DNA of 64,000 bases from Streptomyces phaeofaciens (lineage in GTDB: Bacteria; Actinomycetota; Actinomycetes; Streptomycetales; Streptomycetaceae). The notes under the pieces are model-generated. The model worked only from the letters and a program-made list of their open reading frames with translations, did no database searches and had not been told where the DNA came from. Location of the stretch: contig NZ_BMSA01000009.1 in the NCBI RefSeq assembly GCF_014648915.1, positions 62,001 to 126,000 on the forward strand, written 5' to 3'. The translations under genes and the position numbers were made by a program. Below, piece after piece: positions 22,465 through 30,338 of the stretch (position 1 is the first letter of the stretch; the number at the start of each line of letters is the position of its first letter).

Positions 22465-23534
22465 ACCCCCCGAAGACCGACGCACGTCGTCACCACGACC
22501 CGGAGGTCCGCGGTTTCGCCAGCGACAACTACGCCGGAGCCCACCCGGAGGTGATGGCCGCCCTGGCCCTGGCCAACGGCGGCCACCAGGTGGCGTACGG
22601 CGAGGACGACTACACCGAGAACCTCCAGCGGATCGTCCGCGGTCACTTCGGTCCCACGGCGGAGGCGTTCCCGGTCTTCAACGGCACCGGCGCCAACGTC
22701 GTCGCGCTCCAGGCGGTCACCGACCGCTGGGGCGCGGTGATCTGCGCCGAGAGCGCCCACATCAACGTGGACGAGGGCGGCGCGCCCGAGCGCATGGGCG
22801 GGCTGAAGCTGCTCACCGTTCCCACCCCGGACGGGAAGCTCACCCCCGAGCTGATCGACCGGCAGGCCTGGGGCTGGGAGGACGAGCACCGGGCGATGCC
22901 GCAGGTCGTCTCGATCACCCAGAGCACCGAGCTGGGCACCCTCTACACGCCCGACGAGATCCGTGCGATCTGCGACCGCGCCCACGAGCACGGCATGAAG
23001 GTCCATCTCGACGGCTCCCGGATAGCCAACGCGGCGGCCTCGCTGAACGTCCCGATGCGGACGTTCACCAACGCGGTCGGCGTCGACATCCTCTCCCTGG
23101 GCGGCACGAAGAACGGCGCGCTCTTCGGCGAGGCGGTCGTGGTGATCAACCAGGACGCCGTCCGCCGTATGAAGCACCTGCGCAAGCTGTCCATGCAGCT
23201 GGCCTCCAAGATGCGCTTCGTGTCGGTGCAGCTGGAGGCGCTGCTCGCCAAGGACCTGTGGCTGCGCAACGCCCGGCACGCCAACGAGATGGCCCAGCGG
23301 CTCGCCGAGGGCGTGCGCGCGGTGCACGGCGTGGAGATCCTCTACCCGGTGCAGGCCAACGGCGTCTTCGCGCAGCTGCCGCACGAGGTGAGCGAGCGGC
23401 TCCAGAAGCGGTTCCGGTTCTACTTCTGGGACGAGGCGGCGGGCGTCGTGCGCTGGATGTGCGCGTTCGACACGACCGAGGAGGACGTGGACACGTTCGT
23501 CGCGGCGGTCAAGGAGGAGATGGCGCGCCAGTAG
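22461..23534 (+). CDS. Low-specificity threonine aldolase family enzyme
   Basis: This PLP enzyme should cleave L-threonine or allo-threonine (or a related beta-hydroxy-amino acid) to glycine and an aldehyde. At 357 residues it has the family pattern: GFASDNYAGAHPEVMAAL near the N-terminus, FNGTGANVVAL, the PLP-phosphate and Asp region KVHLDGSRIANAA, and the PLP Lys in LSLGGTKNGALFGEAVV. The C-terminal half ends with WMCAFDTTEEDVD. The GTG start is within the SDR stop (GTGA overlap), giving strict translational coupling. The physiological direction and substrate are not shown by sequence. Confidence 0.88.
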   Translation: MNPPKTDARRHHDPEVRGFASDNYAGAHPEVMAALALANGGHQVAYGEDDYTENLQRIVRGHFGPTAEAFPVFNGTGANVVALQAVTDRWGAVICAESAHINVDEGGAPERMGGLKLLTVPTPDGKLTPELIDRQAWGWEDEHRAMPQVVSITQSTELGTLYTPDEIRAICDRAHEHGMKVHLDGSRIANAAASLNVPMRTFTNAVGVDILSLGGTKNGALFGEAVVVINQDAVRRMKHLRKLSMQLASKMRFVSVQLEALLAKDLWLRNARHANEMAQRLAEGVRAVHGVEILYPVQANGVFAQLPHEVSERLQKRFRFYFWDEAAGVVRWMCAFDTTEEDVDTFVAAVKEEMARQ

Positions 23535-23571
23535 CCGACTCTGCATAGATATGCGGTCACTCGAAAAATAA

Positions 23572-23601
23572 TTGACGATCGGGTGATCGCGTTTCTATGC
23601 T
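23572..23601 (+). promoter_or_regulatory. Vegetative-type promoter TTGACG-18-TATGCT
   Basis: TTGACG (23572-23577) and TATGCT (23596-23601) are separated by 18 bp, close to the main sigma-factor consensus, in an AT-rich patch. The start ATG is at 23610, 8 nt after the -10, so the mRNA is probably leaderless. The palindrome GCATA-GA-TATGC (23543-23554) just upstream may be an operator. Confidence 0.65.
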
Positions 23602-23609
23602 CTGCGGCC

Positions 23610-24185
23610 ATGGAGCTGATCCAGGAGAACCCCGACCTGTCCGCCTACTTGGCCGCTGACGAGGTCGTCGACCATCACCACCCGCTCGTCCGTGAAACGG
23701 CCGCGCGGCTCGCCAAGGACGCCACCGACTCGTATGCCTATGCACGTCTGGCGTTCGAGTTCGTGCGCGACACCATCCCCCACTCCCAGGACTCCGGCGA
23801 TCCGCGCGTCACCTGGCGCGCCTCCGACGTCCTCGCGCAGGGCACGGGCATCTGTTACGCCAAGGCCCACGCGCTGGCCGCGCTGCTGCGGGCCGAGGAC
23901 ATCCCCACCGCGCTCTGCTACCAGAGGTTCGACGTCGTGCACGGGCTGGTCGCCGTCCGGTTCAACGGCGCCTGGCACCGCCAGGACCCGCGCGGCAACA
24001 AGCCGGGGGTGGACGCCCGGTTCTCCCTCGACGGCGAGCGGCTGGCCTTCCTGCCCGACCCCGAGGCGGGCGAACTGGACTATCCGGGCCTGTACGCCAC
24101 CGCCCACCCGGCCGTCCTGGACGCGCTGAAGGCCGCACGGGACCGCCCCCACCTCTGGGAGACCCTCCCCGCCACCCTGTCCTGA
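23610..24185 (+). CDS. Transglutaminase-like cysteine protease-fold protein
   Basis: This 191-residue cytosolic protein has the transglutaminase-like fold. The catalytic Cys is in GTGICYAKAHALAALLR, His in VHGLVAV and Asp in HRQDPRGNK, in the canonical order. It begins MELIQENPDLSAYLAADEVV. It may be a peptidase or an amide-bond-forming enzyme; no partner is adjacent. ATG 23610 has no ribosome site but follows a strong -10 by 8 nt, so leaderless translation is likely; a GTG-free upstream extension to 23583 lacks support. Confidence 0.85.
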   Translation: MELIQENPDLSAYLAADEVVDHHHPLVRETAARLAKDATDSYAYARLAFEFVRDTIPHSQDSGDPRVTWRASDVLAQGTGICYAKAHALAALLRAEDIPTALCYQRFDVVHGLVAVRFNGAWHRQDPRGNKPGVDARFSLDGERLAFLPDPEAGELDYPGLYATAHPAVLDALKAARDRPHLWETLPATLS

Positions 24186-24234
24186 CCACCCCCCGCCGCA
24201 TCCCCGCCCGGTCGCGGTCGCTAACCTCCCCGGC

Positions 24235-25557
24235 ATGCGTGACGGGGGAGCGGCCCACGGGGCCGATGCGGAAGGGACCACGGGACCGCGGCCGAAGAAG
24301 CCGCCGGCGCCCGGCACGGCCGGGGCCGAGCAGCCGAGACGAGCGGGGCCGGGCGAGCCCGACAGCCCCGAGGCGCCGCGCCCGGCCGACCGACCGGCCT
24401 CCGAGCCTGCCCCCACCCCCACCCTCCTCACCCGGCTGAAGAAGCACCGGCTGCTCACCGCCGCCGTTGCCCTCGCGCTGCTCGCGACCGCCACGGCAGT
24501 CCCCCTCGTCCTCGCCGCGTCCGGTGACGGCACGCCCTGTGAGGAGATCCCCGCGGCCACCCGCGCCCTCGCGAAGGATCCGGCGGCCGCGACCCGGGCG
24601 CTCGACCCCGGCGACGACCTGTCCCGGCTGGCCGCCGTGCGCGCGCTGCTGGTGCACGAGAACCCCTGCGGGGACGGCGGGGAGGTCCTCGGTGCCCTCG
24701 TGGACTCGGCCACCCGCGCCACGGGCCCGGGGCGCCCGCACACCATGGCCCAGGCCCGCGGCGCCTACGCCGTCGCCGCGGCCCTGTACGACACGGAACT
24801 CCCGGCGGGCATGGCGCCCGGTGTGGCCCGGATGATGGCCGAGTACATCGTGGACGGCTCCCGCTTCCTGAGTTCCGTCAGTGACGCCGCCCGCCCGACG
24901 GCCTCGCCCGAGCTGGCCGCGCCGGACGATCAGGGCTGGACCCGCTACGGCCGCTTCCTCGCCCCCGGCGAGGCCCACGCCGACTTCGAGTACGCCGACT
25001 CCTCCCTCGACGCGCGCCCCGACCCGGACGCTCTGATCGCCGAACTCGCCGAGGATCCCGAGGCGTTCGCGATCCTCTACGACGCCGAGCGCGCCTACCT
25101 CGCCCACTACCTGGAACGCCTCACCCGGCAGGGCGGCGACCCCGACTTCCGTCCCGAGAAGAAGAAGGGCGGCTGGTCGTCGACCGCCACGACCTGGCCC
25201 GACAACGACCTCGAGGACATCGGCGAGCGCATCGGCACCCTGATGAAGTACCGGGCGGGCTACGCCAGGGAAGGCGTCATCCCCGACCTCGCCGACTTCG
25301 ACGCGGCGGTACGGCGGCACACCCGCGGTGCGTACCGGCCCGCCGCGCGGCAGGCGACGACCCGGCCGCCGATGGGCGACATCGCCGACCGGCCGGCCTC
25401 GGGACCCCTGCGGGGCGACTACGCGGACGGCCGGTACGAGATGTTCCGGACCGTGGACGCCTGGGCCGAGGCCCGCGACGTGCCGGACGGCCGCGTGAGC
25501 GCCGTACGGCAGATCATGGACGACGCCTACGTACGGGCGTTGTGGCTGCTGATGTGA
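24235..25557 (+). CDS. Hypothetical single-pass membrane protein with large extracellular domain
   Basis: This 440-residue protein is not recognised. Residues 1-65 are Pro/Gly/Ala-rich and probably disordered in the cytosol. One membrane helix (LLTAAVALALLATATAVPL) follows the basic RLKKHR stretch at about 68-73. The remaining ~340 residues should be outside the cell and are mostly helical and acidic, with two Cys (PCEEIP and ENPCGDG) that could pair. Repeated signs of helix packing (VARMMAEYIVDGSRFL, ILYDAERAYLAHYLERL) suggest a structured domain. ATG 24235 follows a TAACCT -10-like box by 6 nt without a ribosome site. It ends 12 bp from a convergent unknown membrane protein. Confidence 0.75.
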   Translation: MRDGGAAHGADAEGTTGPRPKKPPAPGTAGAEQPRRAGPGEPDSPEAPRPADRPASEPAPTPTLLTRLKKHRLLTAAVALALLATATAVPLVLAASGDGTPCEEIPAATRALAKDPAAATRALDPGDDLSRLAAVRALLVHENPCGDGGEVLGALVDSATRATGPGRPHTMAQARGAYAVAAALYDTELPAGMAPGVARMMAEYIVDGSRFLSSVSDAARPTASPELAAPDDQGWTRYGRFLAPGEAHADFEYADSSLDARPDPDALIAELAEDPEAFAILYDAERAYLAHYLERLTRQGGDPDFRPEKKKGGWSSTATTWPDNDLEDIGERIGTLMKYRAGYAREGVIPDLADFDAAVRRHTRGAYRPAARQATTRPPMGDIADRPASGPLRGDYADGRYEMFRTVDAWAEARDVPDGRVSAVRQIMDDAYVRALWLLM

Positions 25558-25569
25558 CAGCCCGGGGGA

Positions 25570-26586
25570 TCAGCCGGTCAGCACGGGATCCGAGCAGCCC
25601 CGCAGCCGCGTCCGCTCGCGCGCGAAGGACTCCAGCAGTTCCCGCTGCTTCGCCCGGCCCACCCCGGGCAGCTCGTCGGAGGCGCTGACCGCGAAGTTGG
25701 CGGCCTCGCCGTCGCACCGGGCGGTCGCCGTCCCGGGGCGTCGTACGCCGTCCTCGTCCACGGCCAGGCGGTTGCTCCAGTCGCCGTACCAGGCGACGAG
25801 GGTCAGCCGCTTGCGCCAGTCGCCCGCTTCCTCGGTGTACAGGTCGCAACGCCCGCTCGGGGCCGCCTCGTTGAGCAGCGACGCAAGCCGCCACTCGGAC
25901 GGCCGGGGGAGTCCGGCCTTCGCCAGGAGGCCGCAGGCCGTGTCGCCGGCCTCGGCGAGCGGCACCGGCTCCGGCTCGCGTTCGATCTTCACCGGTCCGA
26001 GCTCGCCGGCCGGGACCTCCAGCGGTTCGGCACCGCAACCGGTGCGGTCCGACGCGGAGTTGGCGAAGGCCACGAGCGTCTCGTAGACCGCCCGGCGGTC
26101 GAGGACCGCCTCGCGGCCCAGCCAGCCGCGCACCAGCAGGGAGCGCTTGCGGCCCTCGGCGTCCTTCCCGAGGTCCGGGCAGGTGAGCAGGATCTGGAGA
26201 TAGCCGCCCGAGTCGACGAACCCGGGCACCCCGTCCGCCAGGGGTGCCTGCTCGGAGAAGCCCTCCTCGGGGAAGGAGGAGAAGAACCGCCGGTCCTGGT
26301 CGTCCCGCCGGGTGTACGCCTGGAGGTGCAGCAGCTGTGCCTCGTCGCCGTCGTCGCCCTCGTAGGCGAGGAAGCAGCGGTAGTCGCCCAGCTCCCGGCT
26401 CCGGTCGGTCTGTTCGTCCGTGAAGTGCAGGCCGTCCGGCGCGATCCGCCGTACCGCGTCGCCGGGCAGCGCGCCGTCACAGACGTTGCGCACCAGCCAC
26501 CAGTCCTGTGCGTACGGCGCGGCGATCCAGCCGCCCAGGCCGAGTATCACCGCGGCCGTCACCGACACCTTGATCCAGCGCCGCAT
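25570..26586 (-). CDS. Hypothetical exported or membrane-anchored protein
   Basis: This 338-residue protein is not recognised. It starts MRRWIKVSVTAAVILGLGGW, an N-terminal membrane anchor, followed by a soluble domain expected outside the cell with six or so Cys (VRNVCDGALPG, LLTCPDLG, RTGCGAEP, DTACGLLAK, GRCDLY, RGCSDPVL). Two similar halves may be present: each has a Cys-containing ...CxLY/CFLAYE strand and an ...AFANSAS / NFAVSAS helix. ATG 26586 has GGGGGCGAAG upstream. It is convergent with the gene at 24235, with 12 bp between stops. Confidence 0.75.
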   Translation of the reverse strand: MRRWIKVSVTAAVILGLGGWIAAPYAQDWWLVRNVCDGALPGDAVRRIAPDGLHFTDEQTDRSRELGDYRCFLAYEGDDGDEAQLLHLQAYTRRDDQDRRFFSSFPEEGFSEQAPLADGVPGFVDSGGYLQILLTCPDLGKDAEGRKRSLLVRGWLGREAVLDRRAVYETLVAFANSASDRTGCGAEPLEVPAGELGPVKIEREPEPVPLAEAGDTACGLLAKAGLPRPSEWRLASLLNEAAPSGRCDLYTEEAGDWRKRLTLVAWYGDWSNRLAVDEDGVRRPGTATARCDGEAANFAVSASDELPGVGRAKQRELLESFARERTRLRGCSDPVLTG

Positions 26587-26740
26587 CTTCGCCCCCGTAG
26601 CGCGTCCGGCGGTCGACGGCCGGGCCGGGGACCGCTCGACGGCCCCGGGCACCCGGCCTCCGCTTACGAGACCGGGACCCTACCGGCCGCCGCCACGTCC
26701 GCTCCGGCCGGGGGCCGTACCGGCCGCGGGTGGGCCGGGG

Positions 26741-27469
26741 TCAGCGGGCCTCGGCCGCGCGCACCTGCTCCGGCGTCGGCGCCGTACCGCCCAGATGGGC
26801 CGGCATCCACCAGGTGTCGTGGGCGTCCTTGGGGCGGACCGGGTAGGCGCGCTGGGCGGCCTCCAGCAGCTCCTGGACGCGCTCGCGCACCTGACGGGTG
26901 ATCGCGCCCGCGTACTTGTCGCGGGAGGCCTCGATCGCCTCGCCGACCCGGATGGTGATCGGGGTGTGGCTGCGCTTGAAGTTGCGCGGGTGGCCCTTGG
27001 TCCACAGCCGCTGGGTCCCCCAGACGGCCATCGGGATCAGCGGGACGCCGGCCTCCTGCGCCATCCGGGCCGCGCCCGACTTGAAGCTCTTCAGCGTGAA
27101 GGACTGCGAGATGGTCGCCTCGGGGAAGACGCCCACGATCTCGCCGGAGCGCAGGGACGCCAGCGCGTGCTGGTAGGCCGCCTCGCCCTGGTTGCGGTCC
27201 ACGGGGATGTGCTTCATCCCGCGCATCAGCGGACCGGAGATCCGGTGGCGGAAGACGGACTCCTTCGCCATGAACCGAACGAGACGTTTCTGCGGGAGCG
27301 CCGCCAGGCCGTTGAAGATGAAGTCGAGGTAGCTGATGTGGTTGCTCACCAGCACGGCTCCACCCGAGCGCGGGATGTTCTCCGACCCCTTGCAGTCGAT
27401 CTTGAGGTCCCAGGCCTTGAAAAGGGTCTGGGCGAGGCCGACGACGGGACGGTAGACAAGCTCTGCCAT
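26741..27469 (-). CDS. 1-acyl-sn-glycerol-3-phosphate acyltransferase family (PlsC-like)
   Basis: This membrane-associated acyltransferase of 242 residues transfers an acyl chain to lysophosphatidic acid or a related acceptor. The catalytic HX4D motif is in VLVSNHISYLDFIF, and the substrate motif is VGVFPEATIS (FPEGT-like, with Ala for Gly). KHIPVDRNQ and MAVWGTQRL are the other two conserved blocks. An N-terminal hydrophobic stretch (VYRPVVGLAQTLF) likely docks it to the membrane. The chosen ATG 27469 begins MAELVYRP; ribosome site is weak. It stands alone on this strand. Confidence 0.88.
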   Translation of the reverse strand: MAELVYRPVVGLAQTLFKAWDLKIDCKGSENIPRSGGAVLVSNHISYLDFIFNGLAALPQKRLVRFMAKESVFRHRISGPLMRGMKHIPVDRNQGEAAYQHALASLRSGEIVGVFPEATISQSFTLKSFKSGAARMAQEAGVPLIPMAVWGTQRLWTKGHPRNFKRSHTPITIRVGEAIEASRDKYAGAITRQVRERVQELLEAAQRAYPVRPKDAHDTWWMPAHLGGTAPTPEQVRAAEAR

Positions 27470-27656
27470 GGGCGGGACGGACCCTTCCTTCTGCCCGGGA
27501 GAGGGATACCCCTCGGGCAAAGTTACGCAGCCGTAGGTTTACGGCATGTCGCAGATCGTGCCCGAAGAACGGCCAAGGAGCCAGTCCTGGTGCCCCACTG
27601 CGACGAGATCCTCGTCACTTCGTCCCCTTGATCCACCTCGGGCTTTTAAGTCGCCT

Positions 27657-28073
27657 TTACTCCGTGCGCACCGTCACCCGCCGTACGAGCAGGTACATCT
27701 CGCATCCCAGGCAGTACCCGAAAGCGGCATTGAGGAAGGCGGCCGCGAGCGCCGCGCCGGTCGCGGCCAGTCCGAGCCACTGGGGTCCCAGCGCGTAACC
27801 GGCCAGTCCCAGGACCGCGAAGACGAGCCCCACCGCCTGCGCGAACCGCGGCGGCCGCGGTGACTCGAACGCGGTCGGCGGCCCGATCCGCGGCCGCACC
27901 AGCGTGCGGAACGCCCAGCCGTACGGTGAGCGCGCCGGGCCCCCCGCCGCGCCGAGCGCGAACGCCAGCGTCTGCCAGGCCAGCAGCCAGGCACTGCCCG
28001 TGACCAGAACGACCGCGAGCACTACGGTCGTCACGGCGGCCCCGAAACGGGGGCCTCTCGCATCGATGTCCAT
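27657..28073 (-). CDS. DUF4395 membrane protein
   Basis: This 138-residue membrane protein has DUF4395 features: three or four hydrophobic helices (VVLAVVLVTGSAWLLAW, QAVGLVFAVLGLAGYAL, AAAFLNAAFGYCLGCEMYLL) and the conserved FGYCLGCEMY motif with a CxxC that may be redox-active. It is divergent from a thioredoxin-like gene across 75 bp, a pairing seen in other actinobacteria. Together they may form a membrane thiol-transfer or DoxX/DsbD-like pair; this is inferred from context. Confidence 0.82.
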   Translation of the reverse strand: MDIDARGPRFGAAVTTVVLAVVLVTGSAWLLAWQTLAFALGAAGGPARSPYGWAFRTLVRPRIGPPTAFESPRPPRFAQAVGLVFAVLGLAGYALGPQWLGLAATGAALAAAFLNAAFGYCLGCEMYLLVRRVTVRTE

Positions 28074-28148
28074 GAATCAAGCATTCCGCAGCGGAAACGA
28101 TTCCTGGGGGCGGGAATCTTTGCAGTCTCATGAACGCTGGAGCAGCTG

Positions 28149-28562
28149 ATGACCGGACTGGTGGTGTGTGTGCTGGTGCTCGCCGCCGCGGGCGTCCTCG
28201 GAGTGCTGCAACAGCGGCGGAGCGGGAGGGTACGGGTGCGCGGGCGCGACGACGGGAAGCGGCTGGGCGCGGACAGGCTCGGCGGCGAACTGGGGGAGCG
28301 GGCCACGCTCGTGCAGTTCTCCAGCGCCTTCTGCGCGCCCTGCCGGGCCACCCGGCGGATCCTCGGCGAGGTGGCCGGTCTGGTCCCCGGCGTCGCCCAC
28401 ATCGAGATCGACGCCGAGGAGCACCTGGAGCTCGTACGCGAGCTGGAGATCCTCAAGACCCCCACCGTGCTGGTCCTGGACGCCGGCGGCCGGGTGGTGC
28501 GGCGCGCCACCGGCCAGCCCCGCAAGGCCGACGTCATCGCGGCCCTGGGCGAGGCCGTGTGA
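28149..28562 (+). CDS. Membrane-anchored thioredoxin family protein
   Basis: This 137-residue thioredoxin-fold protein has an N-terminal membrane helix (GLVVCVLVLAAAGVLGVL). The active site is CAPC in VQFSSAFCAPCRATRR, not the usual CGPC, and the cis-Pro is in EILKTPTVLVL. It should reduce or form disulfides outside the membrane, probably with the divergent DUF4395 partner. ATG 28149 is preceded by GGAG. Confidence 0.87.
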   Translation: MTGLVVCVLVLAAAGVLGVLQQRRSGRVRVRGRDDGKRLGADRLGGELGERATLVQFSSAFCAPCRATRRILGEVAGLVPGVAHIEIDAEEHLELVRELEILKTPTVLVLDAGGRVVRRATGQPRKADVIAALGEAV

Positions 28563-28645
28563 CGGGCCGTCGGGGGACGGTGAGGGATCTCCCAGATTCC
28601 GGGACGTACTTGACGCTGCCCGGCACCTCTCGTCAGCCTGACCGT

Positions 28646-28726
28646 ATGCCTGAGGAACTCCTTCTCCACGGACGGGTCCATATCGACCTCGCCCGTACCG
28701 CGAGCGCGCGCTGTCCGGGCCGTTGA
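28646..28726 (+). CDS. Short leader peptide upstream of flavin reductase
   Basis: This 26-residue ORF reads MPEELLLHGRVHIDLARTAS followed by ARCPGR and stops 44 bp before the flavin reductase start. The HIDLARxASAxC pattern with a late Cys resembles a class of short actinobacterial leader peptides found before sulfur-metabolism genes (from memory). The ATG lacks a ribosome site, but TTGACG lies at 28610-28615 with a weak -10 at 28634, so the transcript is probably leaderless. Translation speed at the Cys codon could sense cysteine and control the downstream gene. Confidence 0.6.
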   Translation: MPEELLLHGRVHIDLARTASARCPGR

Positions 28727-28770
28727 GCACCCAAGGACGCCGACGCCTCTTCCCGCAGAAGGACAACTCC

Positions 28771-29280
28771 ATGACGGCCACGCCCGACCTCCGCGCCCCT
28801 CAGCTCGCCTCCCCCGATCTCCTGCGTTCCGTCTTCCGGCGGCACGCGGCCGGAGTCGCCGTGATCACCGCGTCCGGCGACGGCGGGCCGGTCGGCTTCA
28901 CCGCCACCTCCCTCAGCTCCGTCTCCGCGGAGCCCCCGATGCTCTCCTTCGGCATCGGCACGGGTGCCTCCAGCTGGCCCGCGATATCCGGGGCGGAGCA
29001 CGTGGGCGTGCACCTGCTCGGTGAGCACCAGCGGGAACTGGCCGCCACCTTCGCCCGCAGCGGTGCCGACCGCTTCGGCGCGCCCACCGTCTGGCGGGAG
29101 GGGCCCGAAGGGGTGCCCGTCCTGGACGACGTGCTCGCCTGGCTGGTGTGCCGCATCGTGGCGCGGGTGCCGGCCGGGGATCACCGCATCGTGCTGGCCG
29201 AGGTCGTCCTGGGGGACCCCGCGGGCGCGGGCCGTCCGCTGCTCTACCACCAGGGCCGGTTCACCGCTCTGCGGGATTGA
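28771..29280 (+). CDS. Flavin reductase family protein
   Basis: This is a 169-residue FMN-binding oxidoreductase of the flavin reductase/HpaC-like family, which makes reduced flavin with NAD(P)H for a partner monooxygenase. Typical motifs are FRRHAAGVAVITASGDGGPVG, FTATSLSSVSAEPPMLSF (flavin site) and LLYHQGRFTAL at the end. AGAAGGACA precedes ATG 28771. It lies behind a Cys-ending leader peptide, which hints at a role in organosulfur use, where such reductases serve desulfonating monooxygenases. No monooxygenase is adjacent. The etfBA genes follow, but separately. Confidence 0.88.
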   Translation: MTATPDLRAPQLASPDLLRSVFRRHAAGVAVITASGDGGPVGFTATSLSSVSAEPPMLSFGIGTGASSWPAISGAEHVGVHLLGEHQRELAATFARSGADRFGAPTVWREGPEGVPVLDDVLAWLVCRIVARVPAGDHRIVLAEVVLGDPAGAGRPLLYHQGRFTALRD

Positions 29281-29346
29281 TCACTGCCGCGCTCTCCTGC
29301 GGAGCCATCGAATTCCGATTACGCTGCGTTGCAGACGTCACAGTTC

Positions 29347-29362
29347 AAAGCGCTTGCTTAGC
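29347..29362. promoter_or_regulatory. TetR-type operator AAAGCGCTTGCTTAGC before etfB
   Basis: The reverse strand reads GCTAAGCAAGCGCTTT, an imperfect palindrome of the AAGC/GCTT type that I recall upstream of acyl-CoA dehydrogenase and related TetR-controlled genes in Streptomyces. It is 137-152 bp before etfB, so fatty-acid-linked regulation of electron-transfer flavoprotein is plausible. Confidence 0.5.
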
Positions 29363-29498
29363 GGGCAGGAACTGGGTGTACTGACGAGTAATATTTCGTT
29401 CGGAGCGCGGGCCGCCCCGATCGGGATCGGCCGCTTGTGGCGCCTATGCTGCCTGGAGAAGGGCAGCCGAGAACTGACGATGCAGTAGGAGAGCCGGC

Positions 29499-30287
29499 GT
29501 GAGCTTGAGGATCGTTGTCACTGTGAAGTACGTGCCCGACGCCACTGGCGACCGGCACTTCGCCGATGACCTGACCGTCGACCGGGACGACGTGGACGGT
29601 CTGCTCTCCGAGCTCGACGAGTACGCCGTCGAGCAGGCGCTGCAGATCTCCGAGAACTCCGACGACGACGTGGAGATCACCGTTCTGACGGTGGGCCCGG
29701 AAGACGCCAAGGACGCCCTGCGCAAGGCGCTGTCCATGGGCGCCGACAAGGCCATCCACGTCGAGGACGACGACCTGCACGGCACCGACGCCATCGGCAC
29801 CTCCCTGGTGCTGGCCAAGGCCATCGAGAAGGCGGGCTACGACCTGGTCATCTCCGGCATGGCCTCCACCGACGGCACCGCCGGCGTGGTCCCCGCCCTG
29901 CTGGCCGAGCGCCTGGGCGTCCCGCAGGTCACCCTGCTGTCCGAGGTCTCCGTCGAGGACGGCACCGTCAAGGGCCGCCGGGACGGCGACGCCGCCTCCG
30001 AGCAGCTCGAGGCCTCCCTGCCGGCCGTCGTGTCGGTCACCGACCAGTCGGGCGAGGCGCGTTACCCGTCCTTCAAGGGCATCATGGCGGCCAAGAAGAA
30101 GCCGGTGGAGTCCTGGGACCTGTCCGACCTCGACATCGAGGCGGAAGAGGTCGGCCTGGAGGGCTCCTGGACCGCGGTCGACACCGCGTCCGAGCGCCCG
30201 GCCCGCACCGCCGGCACGATCGTCAAGGACGAGGGCGAGGGCGGCAAGCAGCTCGCCGAGTACCTCGCGAGCCAGAAGTTCATCTAA
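29499..30287 (+). CDS. etfB: Electron transfer flavoprotein beta subunit
   Basis: This is the beta subunit of the FAD/AMP-containing electron transfer flavoprotein, which takes electrons from acyl-CoA and other dehydrogenases. The 262 residues start SLRIVVTVKYVPDATGDRHF and include YAVEQALQISE, AVSMGADKAIHVEDDDLHG-like nucleotide-binding sequence (LSMGADKAIHV) and GTAGVVPALLAERLGVPQVT. The GTG at 29499 has AGGAGAGCCGGC upstream. etfA follows after 51 bp in the same direction. Confidence 0.95.
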   Translation: MSLRIVVTVKYVPDATGDRHFADDLTVDRDDVDGLLSELDEYAVEQALQISENSDDDVEITVLTVGPEDAKDALRKALSMGADKAIHVEDDDLHGTDAIGTSLVLAKAIEKAGYDLVISGMASTDGTAGVVPALLAERLGVPQVTLLSEVSVEDGTVKGRRDGDAASEQLEASLPAVVSVTDQSGEARYPSFKGIMAAKKKPVESWDLSDLDIEAEEVGLEGSWTAVDTASERPARTAGTIVKDEGEGGKQLAEYLASQKFI

Positions 30288-30338
30288 GGCTCGACACGCC
30301 GACCGCCCCTCAACTTCGTTTCGCAGGAGAGCAATCCC

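Noticed and set aside
27546..27863. Plus-strand ORF between the acyltransferase and DUF4395 genes
   Set aside because: It lacks a ribosome site and domain features and runs antisense into DUF4395.
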